Assembly (NCBI GenBank): GCA_026873275.1
Contig: JANTUC010000006.1
Location: 1,488,001 to 1,552,000 of the forward strand
Source: Pseudopithomyces maydicus
Taxonomy: Eukaryota; Ascomycota; Dothideomycetes; Pleosporales; Didymosphaeriaceae
Reading direction: 5' to 3'
Length of the DNA: 64,000 nt
The notes under the pieces are model-generated. The model did no database searches, was not told the origin of the DNA, and saw nothing but the letters and a program-made list of their open reading frames with translations. Positions within the stretch are counted from its first letter, which is position 1; each line of letters begins with the position of its first letter. Shown here in pieces: positions 1 to 10,548 of this stretch. The position numbers and the translations under genes are program-made.

Positions 1-2
1 TA

Positions 3-1225
3 TACATGGGCTCGATACCACATTCTAGAGCCGAGGATCACGACGAGGAGAGACGTCTACTGTACGTTGGTATGACCAGGGCCAAGGGTTTGCTGTATTT
101 GAGCTGTCCTGTTAAGCTCGCTTCGTCTGAGGATACCGTCTTGTCAAAATTCGTCAGCGATCCCAGTATACAAAAGTTTTTCAGTCGATCTGGTCCAACT
201 GTTGGCAGCCCAACTATACGGGATCTCGCACAGATCCTTCGCCGGCCATGTCCATCCGCTGCAGAAGTGCAAACAGCTCGTAGCCTCCTCGATCGCATAG
301 AAGATGATAAATATCCACTTTCACGAGATGAAATTGAGGGGGAGAGCCTTACGCGGCCAACATGGCCGCTGGTAGTCATGACGCACTGGAACCATACCCC
401 AAGCGATTAAAAGGTCATCATCCCACATCTAATATGGGGCCAACATCCTTTGATACGGGCCATGGGCCACGTCATTCGACTACGACACATCCAAGTATGA
501 ATACAGGATTCACTAGTGCAAGGGATGTCAGAGCACTACAACAGGAAGCTGAGAATGCACGGATGCTTGCCAGTGCAAGCAGTTTGTCAGCTACACAAAA
601 TTTCAATGGAATTAACGTGCTGAACAGTATGAATAAATCAGGATACAAGGAAATGAGCGGCGCAGGATCAACCAAGAAAGTCAAGTCGCGTGCTGCGGGT
701 CAGGGCGCAATCACTGGTTTTTTCAAACGTTCCGGAAGCACTTTGTCTGAAGAACAAGAGCTACCACTTCCAGTTGCAAAACCACCAGCATTATCTCGCA
801 CTCCAGCTCACTCCTTCAATCGCCCACTTGCCGATGCATCGTACAAACAAACAAGCACCTCTCATTCTTATCGCCCATATCAGCCTCCATCATTTCACAA
901 CCATGGCTTGCGGAATACACCCATGATCAGCAAGCCGAAAAAACGGGCACCGGAAGAAGAATCGGGCCGCCCAAAGCATGTACTCCTTTCAAGTTCTCCC
1001 CCAAAACCGGTCGACGAGCGTAAAGTGGTAACTTCTGAAGAAAATATACAAACAGCCGAGTCCATAACATCCGGATTCAGACCTGCCTCCACATTACACA
1101 CTACCTCAATGAGCCAGCTGCAAAATCAAGTTGGTGCGCAAAGGAAGACGCTCGGTGCGCGGAGAACCATGCAAGGTTGGAGTGTGAAACACAGTGCGCC
1201 GCCGCGTCCGCGCCCACAGCCGTGA
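3..1225 (+). CDS. srs2: Srs2-like UvrD-family DNA helicase, C-terminal part (5' end outside window)
   Basis: Only the 3' part of the gene is present; it enters from the left edge. Near the start the protein reads EERRLLYVGMTRAK, which is motif VI of UvrD/Rep-type superfamily 1 helicases. The rest is a long low-complexity tail without helicase motifs, as in fungal Srs2, an anti-recombinase that strips Rad51 from DNA and is recruited by PCNA. The tail contains QGAITGFF at 701-724, a perfect match to the PIP-box consensus (Q-x-x-I-x-x-F-F). The helicase part is read in one frame to about 344 and the tail in another from about 338 to the stop at 1223-1225. A single base missing from the GGGGG run at 338-342 would join them, giving DEIEGG then EPYAANMAAG. 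No convincing intron explains the shift. The family call is firm; Srs2 rather than another UvrD helicase is inferred from the tail and PIP box. Confidence 0.8.
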
Positions 1226-2192
1226 TGGGAATCATTTTCAGTATTTTTCAAGTTATCTACATGCATTGGGCGGTGTTCAAGTGTAATCATTAACGAAAAT
1301 TCTTGGGTTTTGTCATGACATGTTTTCTATCGGAGTGCTCACGTTAATGGGTTGGGACTCAAGATACGACGCGTACATAAAAGCTTAACATGGGTAGGAT
1401 AGAACATCTTATATGCACTACTTGGATTGCTTGTTCACAATTTCCGTCTGCTGGTGCGTGTTTCATCATGATAACCCTCCAATGAAGCTACGCGCGGGTC
1501 GAGTGCATATGTATAATTTTACACACCTTACCGCAAGATTCATTACACTGAAACTAGTGTACAAGTCCAACACCATATAAGTTTCTACAAATCTCCCGGT
1601 ACCACCAGGCGCGACTGATGGGAAGAATGGCCTGAGAAGATCGGGGCATAGATTAGTTCTCAATTGGCAAACAAACTTGATAGTCCCTTATGCAAGAAGC
1701 CGTCAAATTCTTTTGACAGGATAGAGAATTAGTTTTATTAAGTTCTCGTAGAATCGTATATCGTGTTATCAGCGTCTAGCCACGTGGTGATCTGACGCGG
1801 AAACTGTGTTCGCGCTATTACACCTTTAATGTGTTTGTACATAGGAGATTTGTCTTGATAGACCATGTGGCATGTTTGAGGGAAACACGGCCGCCTGATG
1901 ACTTATGTATCGCACGTGTTGGAACCCTCTCTGCTGATCAAGTATCGCTGTACCCAGAGCCTCTGGCTTCACATTGACGACCAGGGTGGCCTCAGACTTT
2001 CCCAAGTAAACGGTATGACTACCCACGTCAAACTCGGGGCCGGCGCAAGGTCATCCATCCCTGTCGAACAGTTGTGTAGTATGACCATCGAGCAATAGAT
2101 AGTGGATGTTTTGATCGAGCAGGTGACTTCAATGAGATATAGTGATGGTGTATCGAGTAAAGAAAATCGAGCACTGCCGAGTGCAACGAGTA
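1226..2192. other. intergenic region, 3' side of two genes, with a possible coding relic
   Basis: This stretch lies between the end of the helicase gene and the 3' end of the rhodopsin-domain gene, so it is a convergent 3' region. I see no complete gene. The only coding-like signal is a minus-strand fragment at 1826-2128, listed separately. Confidence 0.6.
1826..2128 (-). pseudogene. possible coding fragment with one in-frame TGA
   Basis: On the minus strand one frame stays open for about 100 codons except for a TGA at 2051-2053. It reads FDRDG, stop, PCAGPEFDVGSHTVYLG and onward with protein-like composition on both sides of the stop. TGA would be CGA (Arg) after one C-to-T change. I found no start codon, splice context or family, so this may be a decayed gene remnant or chance. 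Confidence 0.25.
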
Positions 2193-3658
2193 TCATCCCT
2201 TTATTCCCTGTTCTACGTAGCTTTTTCTTTCCGCGTCTGTGACGAAGAAACTTCTTTCCACCATTATCTGCATCGAACGTTCATCCGAATAGCTTTGTGT
2301 GGCATTGAAGTCGTTTTGCTTCACCCTCAAACTCTTTTCGCTCTCATTGTCACCGTCTATCTCTTTCTTTGATGGCGTAACTAGACGAGAGCTTCTTTTC
2401 ATCTTTTGAAAGGGCGAAGTGTACCAATTTGGTGATTTCGGCAGTTCTTTTTCGTCTAGTCCAGGTACAGCAAGATTCGAGTTCATGACTTTGACCGTTC
2501 CCGACTCAGCTTCCCCAGACAGCTTGTACATGTCGAGTTCGTTCCCAGCACTAGGTCTACGTCTACTGTTGAAACCGTGAGAAGATGAACGTAGTCCATA
2601 GGGAGTAAGGCGCGGGTTGGTTGGTTGGGACGAGAGGCCTAGTCGGGACAAGACGAGGTTGAGGAGAGGGCGGATGGCGGCTAAGCTGCCTGCGGTGATA
2701 GCTAGACCTTGTTCAACAGTGGACCAAATTGCAATATCGGTGGTCTCCCAGAGAAAATCGTGCGATCGAAATTGGTGCATATAGGGTACCCGCGCGACGA
2801 CGGCAGCGCTTGCACTGAAATTTTGTTAGCGCACCGAACGAGAAGGGACCAAGATATACTGACATGCATCCCATGGCGAGGAGAGGAATCAATGCGATCT
2901 TAGTCCTGAGCTTTAGTTGAAGCGTCATTATAAGGAATGCTGGCAGAATGGCGAATGTAAAGTCGGAGATGATACTGAAGACGCTGTATAGATAGCCTAG
3001 GGCGATGATGATTTCGATGTTGACGCAGGTTCCGTCTTGCGTCGATGTGTTCCAGAAATAAGAGATTGGGTTGCACTGGAACAACGTGACGAAGAAGAAT
3101 GCTGCACAAGAGACGACCGAGACACTAACGATATCAGCACCAGTGCATCTTTTCTTTTTGCAAGAGATACTTACAACATTGCCAGATAGATGATCCATAC
3201 ATGAAGTTTCTTGACAGCAATTCGAAGAAGGCTATTCGAGTTAGTGATGTTTGCGGTTCCTGAGAATTAATTGAATCTTACAAGAATCCAATAGACAACT
3301 TCGAACTGATCATCGAACAGCAATAAAACAGGTAGCAGAACCACCAACAGTGGCGTGCCTTCTCATAGTTGATCTCTAAGAGATGTTCACGGTGCCTTCC
3401 AGTACCGTAATGAATACCGATGATCGAGGAGGTCGCGTACGCAATCATTCCGATCTAAAACTTAGCAATCTCGAGCGTAGACAGAATCGAGGTACAACTC
3501 ACCAGCGCTGCCCCCATGAGGTAGTCGTCCTTGCCGAACGCCTTCACCATTCGTAAACGAACGTAACATCGTAACGAATACGCGATGACGGCGGAACACA
3601 GAAAGCCAATGTCGACAGCAAGCAGTTCGGGCCCACGGTTGGGCACTGGAGTAGCCAT
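2193..3658 (-). CDS. fungal rhodopsin-domain (PTH11-like) integral membrane protein
   Basis: Five exons on the minus strand (3658-3503, 3454-3282, 3231-3175, 3124-2864, 2814-2193) give 422 aa with every phase consistent. The start is the ATG of MATPVPNRGPELL. Several hydrophobic helices occupy the first 300 residues. Family hallmarks are visible: GIHYGTGRH, then ARHYWWFCYLFYCCSMISSKLSIGF, FLLRIAVKKLHVW, and ATP-free helices ending with WSTVEQGLAITAGSLAAIRPLL. This is the pattern of the large fungal rhodopsin-like domain family related to PTH11-type putative receptors. The last 130 residues are a hydrophilic cytoplasmic tail rich in Ser and Lys. The ligand and signalling partner are unknown. 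The gene looks intact. Confidence 0.85.
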
Positions 3659-4990
3659 GATGCCAACTTCCAGTTGTTCCTGCTCCCAAACGCTCGGGAA
3701 GGGAGCAAGTGCTCTCAAAAGGTACAGCAGGAAATACGACTTTAGGAGATACAAAGACGTCTAGTCTCTTTGGAGCTGCAATGCCGCTGACTGACACGGG
3801 TTGCCCCATACCCTGGATGTGCCACATGGAAGTGGGCCGGATCGTTTCCATTCGCAGTGTGCCGTGTTGGTCTTAGCCATTTGTTTCAATTCAGGCACCC
3901 GCGAGTTACCGAGTGAGCTAGCCGTGGGGCCGCGGAATCTGGACGTGTCTCCTCTGTTCATCTGATAGGAAGCGACCTCAGCTGGTCGTTCCAGATGCAT
4001 GCACGACTCGTGAGATGCATGCTATGGTCATTGACTATGGTGTAGGGCAATACTCTTGCCATGTTACATGTGTACTCGATGTACAGTATGTCGCCAACAT
4101 GGGCAATGCGGCAGAACGACTGCTTTCAGTGAATCGCCGCTGCCGAGCGACTCTCCCTTTTCGAATCAGCACTACGACAACCGACGACCTGCATGAATAT
4201 TGACGAGCCAGGATACAATATCGGCGGTCAACTCAGACCCCCGTCCTTATTTCATTGTATTTATTGGCCAAACACGTAACTGCGCCCACGCCGCATTTTC
4301 GCACGCCACAATTTGATGTACCTAAGCACAGAATACTGCCAGAGATTTCAAATCAATGAGCACCAAAATATCTTGAAACCTCTATTCTCAGTCTTCCCCA
4401 CAAGGCCAGTTCAATGTTGGAGGAGCCGGCACGTACTAGAGCTGGCTAGATGATCGTCGCGAACGACATTTGCGCGTCTGGGCCGCGCCCCAACGGGCGA
4501 AGCGACTGTGCACGAGCAGCAGCTGCCGTTGCGGCCGTTCCTCGGCCACGGCACTTACATGCCATCAGTGCCATCACAGCGTCAGGTACCATGCAAAAAC
4601 GAGCAATGCTCTGGGGACTTGCAGGCTAATGCGTGGGAGCAATAAAGTTTAAGCCGCGCACATGCAGCACTCGCGTAAACTAAAATCCAAACCAGCAGTT
4701 TCCAACATCAGGGACCAATGGAAATGCTCTGTTCTACGGTGTTATAACTGCATTTTGACCATGCGCCACGCGCTATGCTAATATCCGCGGAGCTAAACCG
4801 GGAGCTATTTGCCTAGGTGCTTGGTGTTCGTCGTTTGAGACATGGGTACTCGGGGCAACTCTGTGTGGAGCAGAATGGGGATGGATCAGAACCGAATTGT
4901 GCAATATCGCACATGAGGTCTGCAACCTCGTCACTACAATGTTCTCTATATATATTTATGTATTGCAATTATCTTCATCCAATCAGCTTC
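3659..4990. other. intergenic region upstream of the rhodopsin-domain gene and the tRNA
   Basis: No open frame here has family motifs, splice-site support or coding-like composition. It should contain the promoter of the minus-strand rhodopsin-domain gene (just above 3658). I see nothing else that I can name. Confidence 0.6.
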
Positions 4991-5093
4991 GGGCTTGTGG
5001 TTTAGTGGTATAATTTTCCCTTAGCATTGATCGCCTTATATTATAAGACGTCAAACGTGGGAAAGGTCCTGGGTTCGATTCCCAGCAAGTCCA
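4991..5093 (+). tRNA. tRNA-Ala (anticodon AGC) with a 31-nt intron
   Basis: The cloverleaf folds by eye. The acceptor stem pairs GGGCTTG (4991-4997) with CAAGTCC (5086-5092), with one G-T pair, followed by discriminator A at 5093. The B box GGTTCGATTCC and T-stem CTGGG/CCCAG are perfect, and the D-arm/A-box region TGGTTTAGTGG is normal. The anticodon stem pairs TTCCC (5016-5020) with GGGAA (5059-5063). Loop bases 5021-5026 read TTAGCA, so the anticodon is AGC at 5023-5025 (Ala), and an intron at 5027-5057 follows position 37, the usual eukaryotic site. An oligo-T terminator follows. Confidence 0.9.
5027..5057 (+). other. tRNA-Ala intron
   Basis: These 31 bases interrupt the anticodon loop one base 3' of the anticodon, the position used by the tRNA splicing endonuclease. 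Removing them restores a seven-base loop (TTAGCAT). Confidence 0.8.
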
Positions 5094-5095
5094 GC

Positions 5096-5101
5096 TTTTT
5101 T
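5096..5101 (+). terminator. RNA polymerase III oligo-T terminator
   Basis: Six T residues begin two bases after the discriminator base of the tRNA, a typical Pol III stop. Confidence 0.8.
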
Positions 5102-7148
5102 GGCCATTTGGAGTGTCTGACCCGATGTGAACTTCCTTTTTGGTGTTTCCTCTACCCTTCCTTGCACTGCCAATCACGACTCAATGCCTTGACACCTTCT
5201 TTTTACGAAGCATCAACCAGGTTCCTAACAGGGCATCACCCCAGACATACTGTAGTTCTAGTTACTACTAGTAGTGAAGGCTCTATCATGGGTTCCTTGC
5301 TGAAGCAAGTCATGTGCTCTTGCTCAAAAATCTTTCCCAGCCCAGAGCAAGAATTTGTGTGGGTAGAAAGACATCGTGACGACGATTGTGATGCCCCCTG
5401 CGGCGGCATGGCGCCGACCCACGCGTCTTGGTGGAGGTGAATCTAAGCATTCTAGGTAGTGGCGTGCGGGAGCCCTGCATGTGTGGCGTGATTGTATTTC
5501 GCCATTGAATCCCTGCCGCTGCTTGAACAATCGGATCCTACAAAGGGTTCTCGGAGACATAACCTGAACCTCGGGAGCAACTCCAATAAGTGCTTTATTT
5601 AACGTGGAGGTAGGCGATGAACATATAATGAATGATTCGATCTAGTAAACATTTTGATCGGTGAAACATCACACCATGCCCTCGAAGTTTAGATTATACA
5701 TACTAACATGACTTGGCTGTGTGTTGCGTCTCTTGAGCTTTGCACTTTGCTGGGGTGGTCAAGTACCATGCGACGCCACCCAGAGAGAGAAACTAAGGCA
5801 TATCTAGGTATGTACTGTGACAGGCGGCAAATGCGCGCGATTCACATGCGATGGCCAGACCACACCCTATCAAGACGAACCATACCAAACCAAGGTAATC
5901 GATATAAAGCAAGCCAAGTGGGCTTTTAATCTTCTGTCTTGAATCGATGTGTAGGCCTGTGGATATAAGGCCCTCCAACTAACTTCTTGATAACGCCGGC
6001 CATAGGTCAAATAATCGCCCTATCCCCGGTGACTGGTAGATGCTTTACATCCACATCTGTGTTTTCTTAAACCCTGTTCGTCGGATGGTCCGCTGGGACA
6101 AGCAATTGTCCTAACTGGACCCGCCACGCCGGCAGTGACAGCCCACGTGGGGAGTAAGGCCAGCCCGTGCCCGTGCTTTATGGGACGATAGGAGCGGAGC
6201 AGATGTATCTACTTTCTTGACCTAAGTGAAAAAAAAACATATAGCCTGCTTTCATCTATAACACCCGAGTGATATAGACCAAGTTGATATTTCCGTCTAA
6301 TTGAATGAGGTTATCTTGAGCTGATGAGATGCCTGCTAGAATGGGACGGGTAGATGGTTGATTGATGATATGACCATCATCATTCTTGTTTTCAGTGTTC
6401 ATGAAAACTTGCTTCAAAAGAGCAGACCAACATGCTGAAAGCAGTGCCTACAAGCCTATACGTCATGACGCTTGAACAAAATCAAGCTCAATGTAAGTAC
6501 AGTAAGCCTGGTTATCGTCATCAACCCGTCTGCCGTTGCGAACTCAGGGAGCGTGCCGTCGGCCGATTGGAGACAGTAGGTACGCGTCATCGGGGAAATA
6601 TCGTCAACTGGATCAAGATACGGCCCCTCCACATCTACTAGGATAGAAGTAGAAGGTGGGGCCGATAAATCCCTGCTCCTCAGTATCGTGAGAAGAGGGG
6701 GTCTACCCAGTTTCACCACGGTCGGTTGTCGAACTTTACACAAGTCTCGCGTCGCTCCCGTTAGGAGCTAGAAGACAGAACTGGATGTTTGCCGCGGATC
6801 TCCATCGATTTGTCCATGCGCGGCAGTTCGAAGCCTCGTTGTCGGCTTCTACGGTAGCATGTGGATGCGCGCATGTCCGCCTATTGTACATAGGTACAGT
6901 AGTACTACCCTTGTCCTCTCCTAAACGGTCGCTGTGTGGTGCCCGCATGGTGGCTACTTTGTACGCTTCTACATATGTACCTATGTACGTCGCGAGCTAG
7001 GTTGATACACTTGTCGGCTCGTAATGCCGTAGCCAGCCTGCCGCATAGTTCGCTGAGCCAGACCTCACCAGACTTACGTAAATGTGGAGAAGGAAGGCAA
7101 TCGGCAGCCCCAAGGTATTGCAGCCATACTAGGCCCTATCCATACCCT
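5102..7148. other. gene-poor stretch
   Basis: Two kilobases with no gene I can support. Short open frames on both strands lack motifs and neighbouring splice sites. The frame at 6456-6743 (minus) is somewhat protein-like but has no start context or recognisable family. Confidence 0.55.
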
Positions 7149-7721
7149 TCACACTTCACCTGCCCCCTCCGCCTTGCTCTCTTTTTCCTCTATCCACTTC
7201 GACAACCTCGCTCTCCTCTCCAGCGCCTCTTTCGACCAGACCTCCTTTTGCACATAATATTCCTCAAAAACACCCACACCCTTTTCCTTCTCATGCTCTA
7301 GATCCACCCACTGTGGCTTCGTGCTAGTAAAAATATGGACCCTATCCCCCGCCACCACCCTCTTGAAACTCTCCTCGTCTAGCGTCCCAGCCTTGACATA
7401 GGTTATATCTCTGTTGGCGCCGTAGTACTTGTATAGTCCATCGAAGCAGACCGGGCAGCGCGCGACCGCCTGGCCACCGCCGGACGGCGTGGGTCCTCCG
7501 ATGATCACGGGGTCTTGGGGGCTAGATGCTGTGGAGGTGTTGATTTTGAAGTTGTAGGATTCAATGATGCTGTTGAGACCGCAGACGGTGCCGGATTCGC
7601 GTTGACACCAGGTGCAGTAGCAAATGTGGGTCATGAGGGGCGATGCGGTGAGTGTGTAGGACACAGTTTTACAAGAGCAATGGCCCGTCAGAGGTTTGAA
7701 ATCGGCTTCGGATGAACTCAT
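7149..7721 (-). CDS. GFA-family (CENP-V/GFA domain) zinc protein
   Basis: Single-exon gene of 190 aa. I use the ATG of MSSSEADFKPLTG at 7719-7721 rather than an upstream in-frame ATG, because the conserved domain starts right after it. The family zinc ligands are present: GHCSCKTVSY near residues 13-22, CYCTWCQRESG near 34-44, and a CPVC pair near residues 100-105. This is the pattern of the glutathione-dependent formaldehyde-activating enzyme fold, a beta-rich zinc domain. Many fungal members are small stand-alone proteins of unknown substrate, so a role in formaldehyde or S-(hydroxymethyl)glutathione chemistry is only a family-level possibility. The gene is divergent from the molybdopterin synthase gene and looks intact. 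Confidence 0.85.
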   Translation of the reverse strand: MSSSEADFKPLTGHCSCKTVSYTLTASPLMTHICYCTWCQRESGTVCGLNSIIESYNFKINTSTASSPQDPVIIGGPTPSGGGQAVARCPVCFDGLYKYYGANRDITYVKAGTLDEESFKRVVAGDRVHIFTSTKPQWVDLEHEKEKGVGVFEEYYVQKEVWSKEALERRARLSKWIEEKESKAEGAGEV

Positions 7722-8348
7722 GGTGGTCGTTGTGATTTCAGCGCAAGCTTGAATGTTGTAAAGCTCTTGTAGAACGGGGAATAAGATAGGTAGAGAAAAC
7801 TCGTTATATATGTAGTTCGTAAGCACGAACTGGCAAATAGGATTAAATCCTTTCCAGCCAGCAGCTATGGACTGTCAGAGGCCACATTACTTTTGTTATT
7901 CATTTGTTTACCTAATTATCAGTTTTATGTGTTGCTAGAGACAAATGCTGTATATCTGAAAGATGTTTTTGAAGTACGGAAAGAGAAGAGGGGGAGCTGC
8001 CGAATATCGGCCAATCAGGTTCCAATCGGCGCGGACATCAGCGGCTTAATCACCACCGCCACCACCAGCCCACCATCAGTCACGATTTCGTCGGCATAGA
8101 TAATCTCCGTGCACATTCTGTATATCAACCCATATATTTTATCTGATCAAACGCAAATGTGAGCAAATCCAGATTTTTCTTCATCAATGTGCTTTCGACG
8201 CATAATCAAGCCCGAAAAGCCATCTAGTGTTTACCAAGCAAGCGCCTCTAAACATATAAAACTTCCATTGACCAAGACCCAGTATCGAAGTCCTGATACT
8301 CTACTCTAAACACCACAAACTGCACATAATCCCCTATCTACGCCCAAC
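7722..8348. promoter_or_regulatory. shared divergent promoter region, GFA protein and molybdopterin synthase
   Basis: The two flanking genes start away from each other, so both promoters should lie in these 627 bases. No individual element is assigned. Confidence 0.5.
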
Positions 8349-8898
8349 ATGTCCACCGCCGAGCCATCCACCTACACCCCCGACATTCCCCCCACCCCCA
8401 TCACCAAAACCACTGACACCATCCACATCGAACTCACCCCCAACGCCCTCGACTCCCTCTCCGCCACCCGTTTTGTCCGGTCCCCCTCTGCCGGCGCCAC
8501 CGTCCTCTTCATCGGCACCACGCGCGACTCCTTCAACGACCTCCCCGTCTCCTCCCTAGCTTACACCTCCTACGCCCCGCTCGCCATGGCCACGCTGTAC
8601 TCCATCGCCTCGTCCGTGCGCGAGAAGCACGGCCTTACTAAGATTTCCATCGTGCATAAGCTGGGGGAATGCCCGGTGGGCGAGGAGAGCATTGTGATCG
8701 CGGTGAGTGCGCCCCATAGGGGGAGGCGTGGAGGGCGGGGGAGGAGGCGTTGGAGGAGACCAAGAAGAGGGCGGAGATTTGGAAGTTGGAGAGGTTTGAG
8801 GGGGCGAGGGCGTGTGGAGGGCGAATAGGGATGGGGCGGTGGGGGTGAGGGTGGATGAGGGGGGTGAGGGGAGAACGGTAGGGGAGAGTGACGTGTGA
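8349..8898 (+). CDS. molybdopterin synthase catalytic (large) subunit, MoaE/MOCS2B type, two apparent frameshifts
   Basis: Molybdopterin synthase large subunit inserts dithiolene sulfur into precursor Z, with a MoaD/MOCS2A-type partner, to make molybdopterin for nitrate reductase and other molybdoenzymes. The ATG at 8349 opens a protein with GATVLFIGTTRD, then a stretch matching MoaE (KISIVHKLGECPVGEESIVIA) and SAPHR. After that three frames are needed. EAWRAGEEALEETKKRAEIWK is read from 8723, and WRANRDGAVGV, a MoaE C-terminal hallmark, from 8815 to the stop TGA at 8896-8898. Each step corresponds to one missing base: the first in the G run 8719-8723, the second around 8811-8815. With both bases restored the protein is about 183 aa, normal for the family. 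The product would be severely truncated if the sequence is right as given. Confidence 0.85.
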
Positions 8899-10003
8899 TG
8901 GGGATCTAAGGTACGGTGACGAGTAGGGCAGAAAGGGGGAAGAGGCACGGGAAGTTTTTCTTCTTCATCTTGCTAGGCGAGCAAGGTTCGAGCTGATGGG
9001 GCGTAAAGTGTGAGTTGTCATGGCTGCGGGATGGCTGTCGAGGGACCCGAGAGGCTTGGGCTGGAAAGCTATCTTTGTGGGACTGGCAGCTGGTGTCTCG
9101 CGCGCGGTGCGTTTTTGGCTATCGAGGCGAAGTCACGTCGTATTTGCGCTGGGGCATGTATGGAAAGACAATATACATGGTACACAGCTGAAGCGAACGA
9201 CGAGCGGACGGAGGTGGGGTCAATATTTGTGGGACGTGTATGCTGTACAATAAGCATGGCCTGCTTAACGATTTGACCAATTCTTACGTGCAGCAATGCA
9301 GGTCGATGAAACCTTCTCCACACTTTGCAAAACACGACTAGGTACTCTATTGGAAGAAACAGCCGGCAGGCTGTCCGAACGTTATTCACACCCATGTCTA
9401 CATTGGCGATGATGTGCGATTAAGACTGCTTTGGAGTCGACGCCTCTCAGTCGCCATGATCCAATCTAAAACGGAGAAGGGCAAGGTCCGTTGAGGCGAC
9501 AAGAGATACGAAGACAGCTGTGTTACACACGAGTCTTGGCGTCTACAGGCTGTCAGCCACAGCGCGCCGACTTGGAGCACCGAGTATTCGAACAACCCGT
9601 GGCGAATGAAATGCACACGACTTGTAGTCAGAATTCCTGGTCATCCCTGCCACTTCTCGGTAACATCCGAGGGGTGCCATGAGCTGGGCGATGACGGACA
9701 CGGATCGAGATACGGTTCGCTGTGGAGTCAATTGACCTGGCCTTGACGTGGAGACATATTTTTGTCTACAGGATGCGAGTGGTGTTTTACAGTGTCCAAG
9801 GGGTGTCCTTGGGGTCTATGCTGGCAGCGTTGCAATGCTTCCTTCGTGCTGGCGTATGATAGGCAAAGCCCAATGCCAGGTCTCGTCAGATAGCTCATTT
9901 CCAAACCTACAGAGCGAGATGGACGTGTCCCGCAGAGTCTCATCAGCTGCCTAAACGTACACTAGTATTACATGGGCTAATTATGGTACATGTACAATTG
10001 TCG
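8899..10003. other. intergenic region
   Basis: Convergent 3' region between the molybdopterin synthase gene and AIM11. Overlapping frames on both strands of 9010-9960 show no family motifs or splice structure. Nothing supported. Confidence 0.55.
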
Positions 10004-10548
10004 TCATCGGGGCGTTTCCGGGCCGCTGCTGTCGTTGCTGCCCTCCTCCTCGGCCACAGTCTCCTGGGATGCGACCAACAAGTCCATGATGGACTCGGGC
10101 ACGGCCTCGCCGTTCTGGTAGATGGTGTCGTAATTCAGTCTCCCCGGAGCCTCGCCTGGGCTTCCTTGACGTTGGCAATGTCGAATGCCCACATGGTGCC
10201 GCCGAGGCCCATGGTGCCCAGGCTGACGCAGTTGATGGTGGCCATGTTCAAGGCCTGGAGGGCGTCATGGAAGGGGCTGAAGTGCTCGTGCGGGTTTGTA
10301 TTCGGTGCGTAAAAGGTCGGCTTCGCGCGCAGTTGGCGCTTGTATATGGCACGGCGGGTGATGGCGGTCGAGGCCAGGAAGCAGGTGGCCCCGAAGAAGA
10401 ACACAGACAGCTGCCGCAGCGAGCGCGCCGACGTGATGGGCGTGCTCTCGTATGCGGTCTCGGACGGCGGGCGGGCAGGTGGGCTGGTTGGCGGTGCAGG
10501 CGGTCGGGTCATGATTCGAGCGACGGGGAGCTTCTGGACGGCTTCCAT
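10004..10548 (-). CDS. AIM11: AIM11-like mitochondrial membrane protein, one apparent frameshift
   Basis: The central part has the pattern of altered inheritance of mitochondria protein 11: RQLSVFFFGATCFLAS followed by TRRAIYKRQ, FYAPNTNPHE, and a second helix in ATINCVSLGTMGLGGTMWAFDI. AIM11 proteins are small fungal proteins with two transmembrane helices; the molecular role is unknown. The start is probably the ATG at 10546-10548, with a second candidate at 10510-10512. The frame stops after EAQARLRGD, but the next frame continues RLNYDTIYQNGEAVPESIMD to a stop at 10004-10006. One base missing from the CCCC run at 10142-10145 would restore a protein of about 181 aa. The family call is from motif memory; the frameshift is seen directly. 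Confidence 0.7.

Noticed and set aside
6456..6743. A minus-strand frame containing VEGPYLDPVDD
   Set aside because: The short resemblance to a ferric-reductase-like VEGPY segment is not backed by any other motif, start or splice site.
8706..8717. GTGAGT-like donor in the molybdopterin synthase gene
   Set aside because: An intron ending at the next AG would be only about 17 nt; a missing G in the run explains the frame change better.
9010..9395. Short frames on both strands
   Set aside because: No family features, start context or conserved structure.
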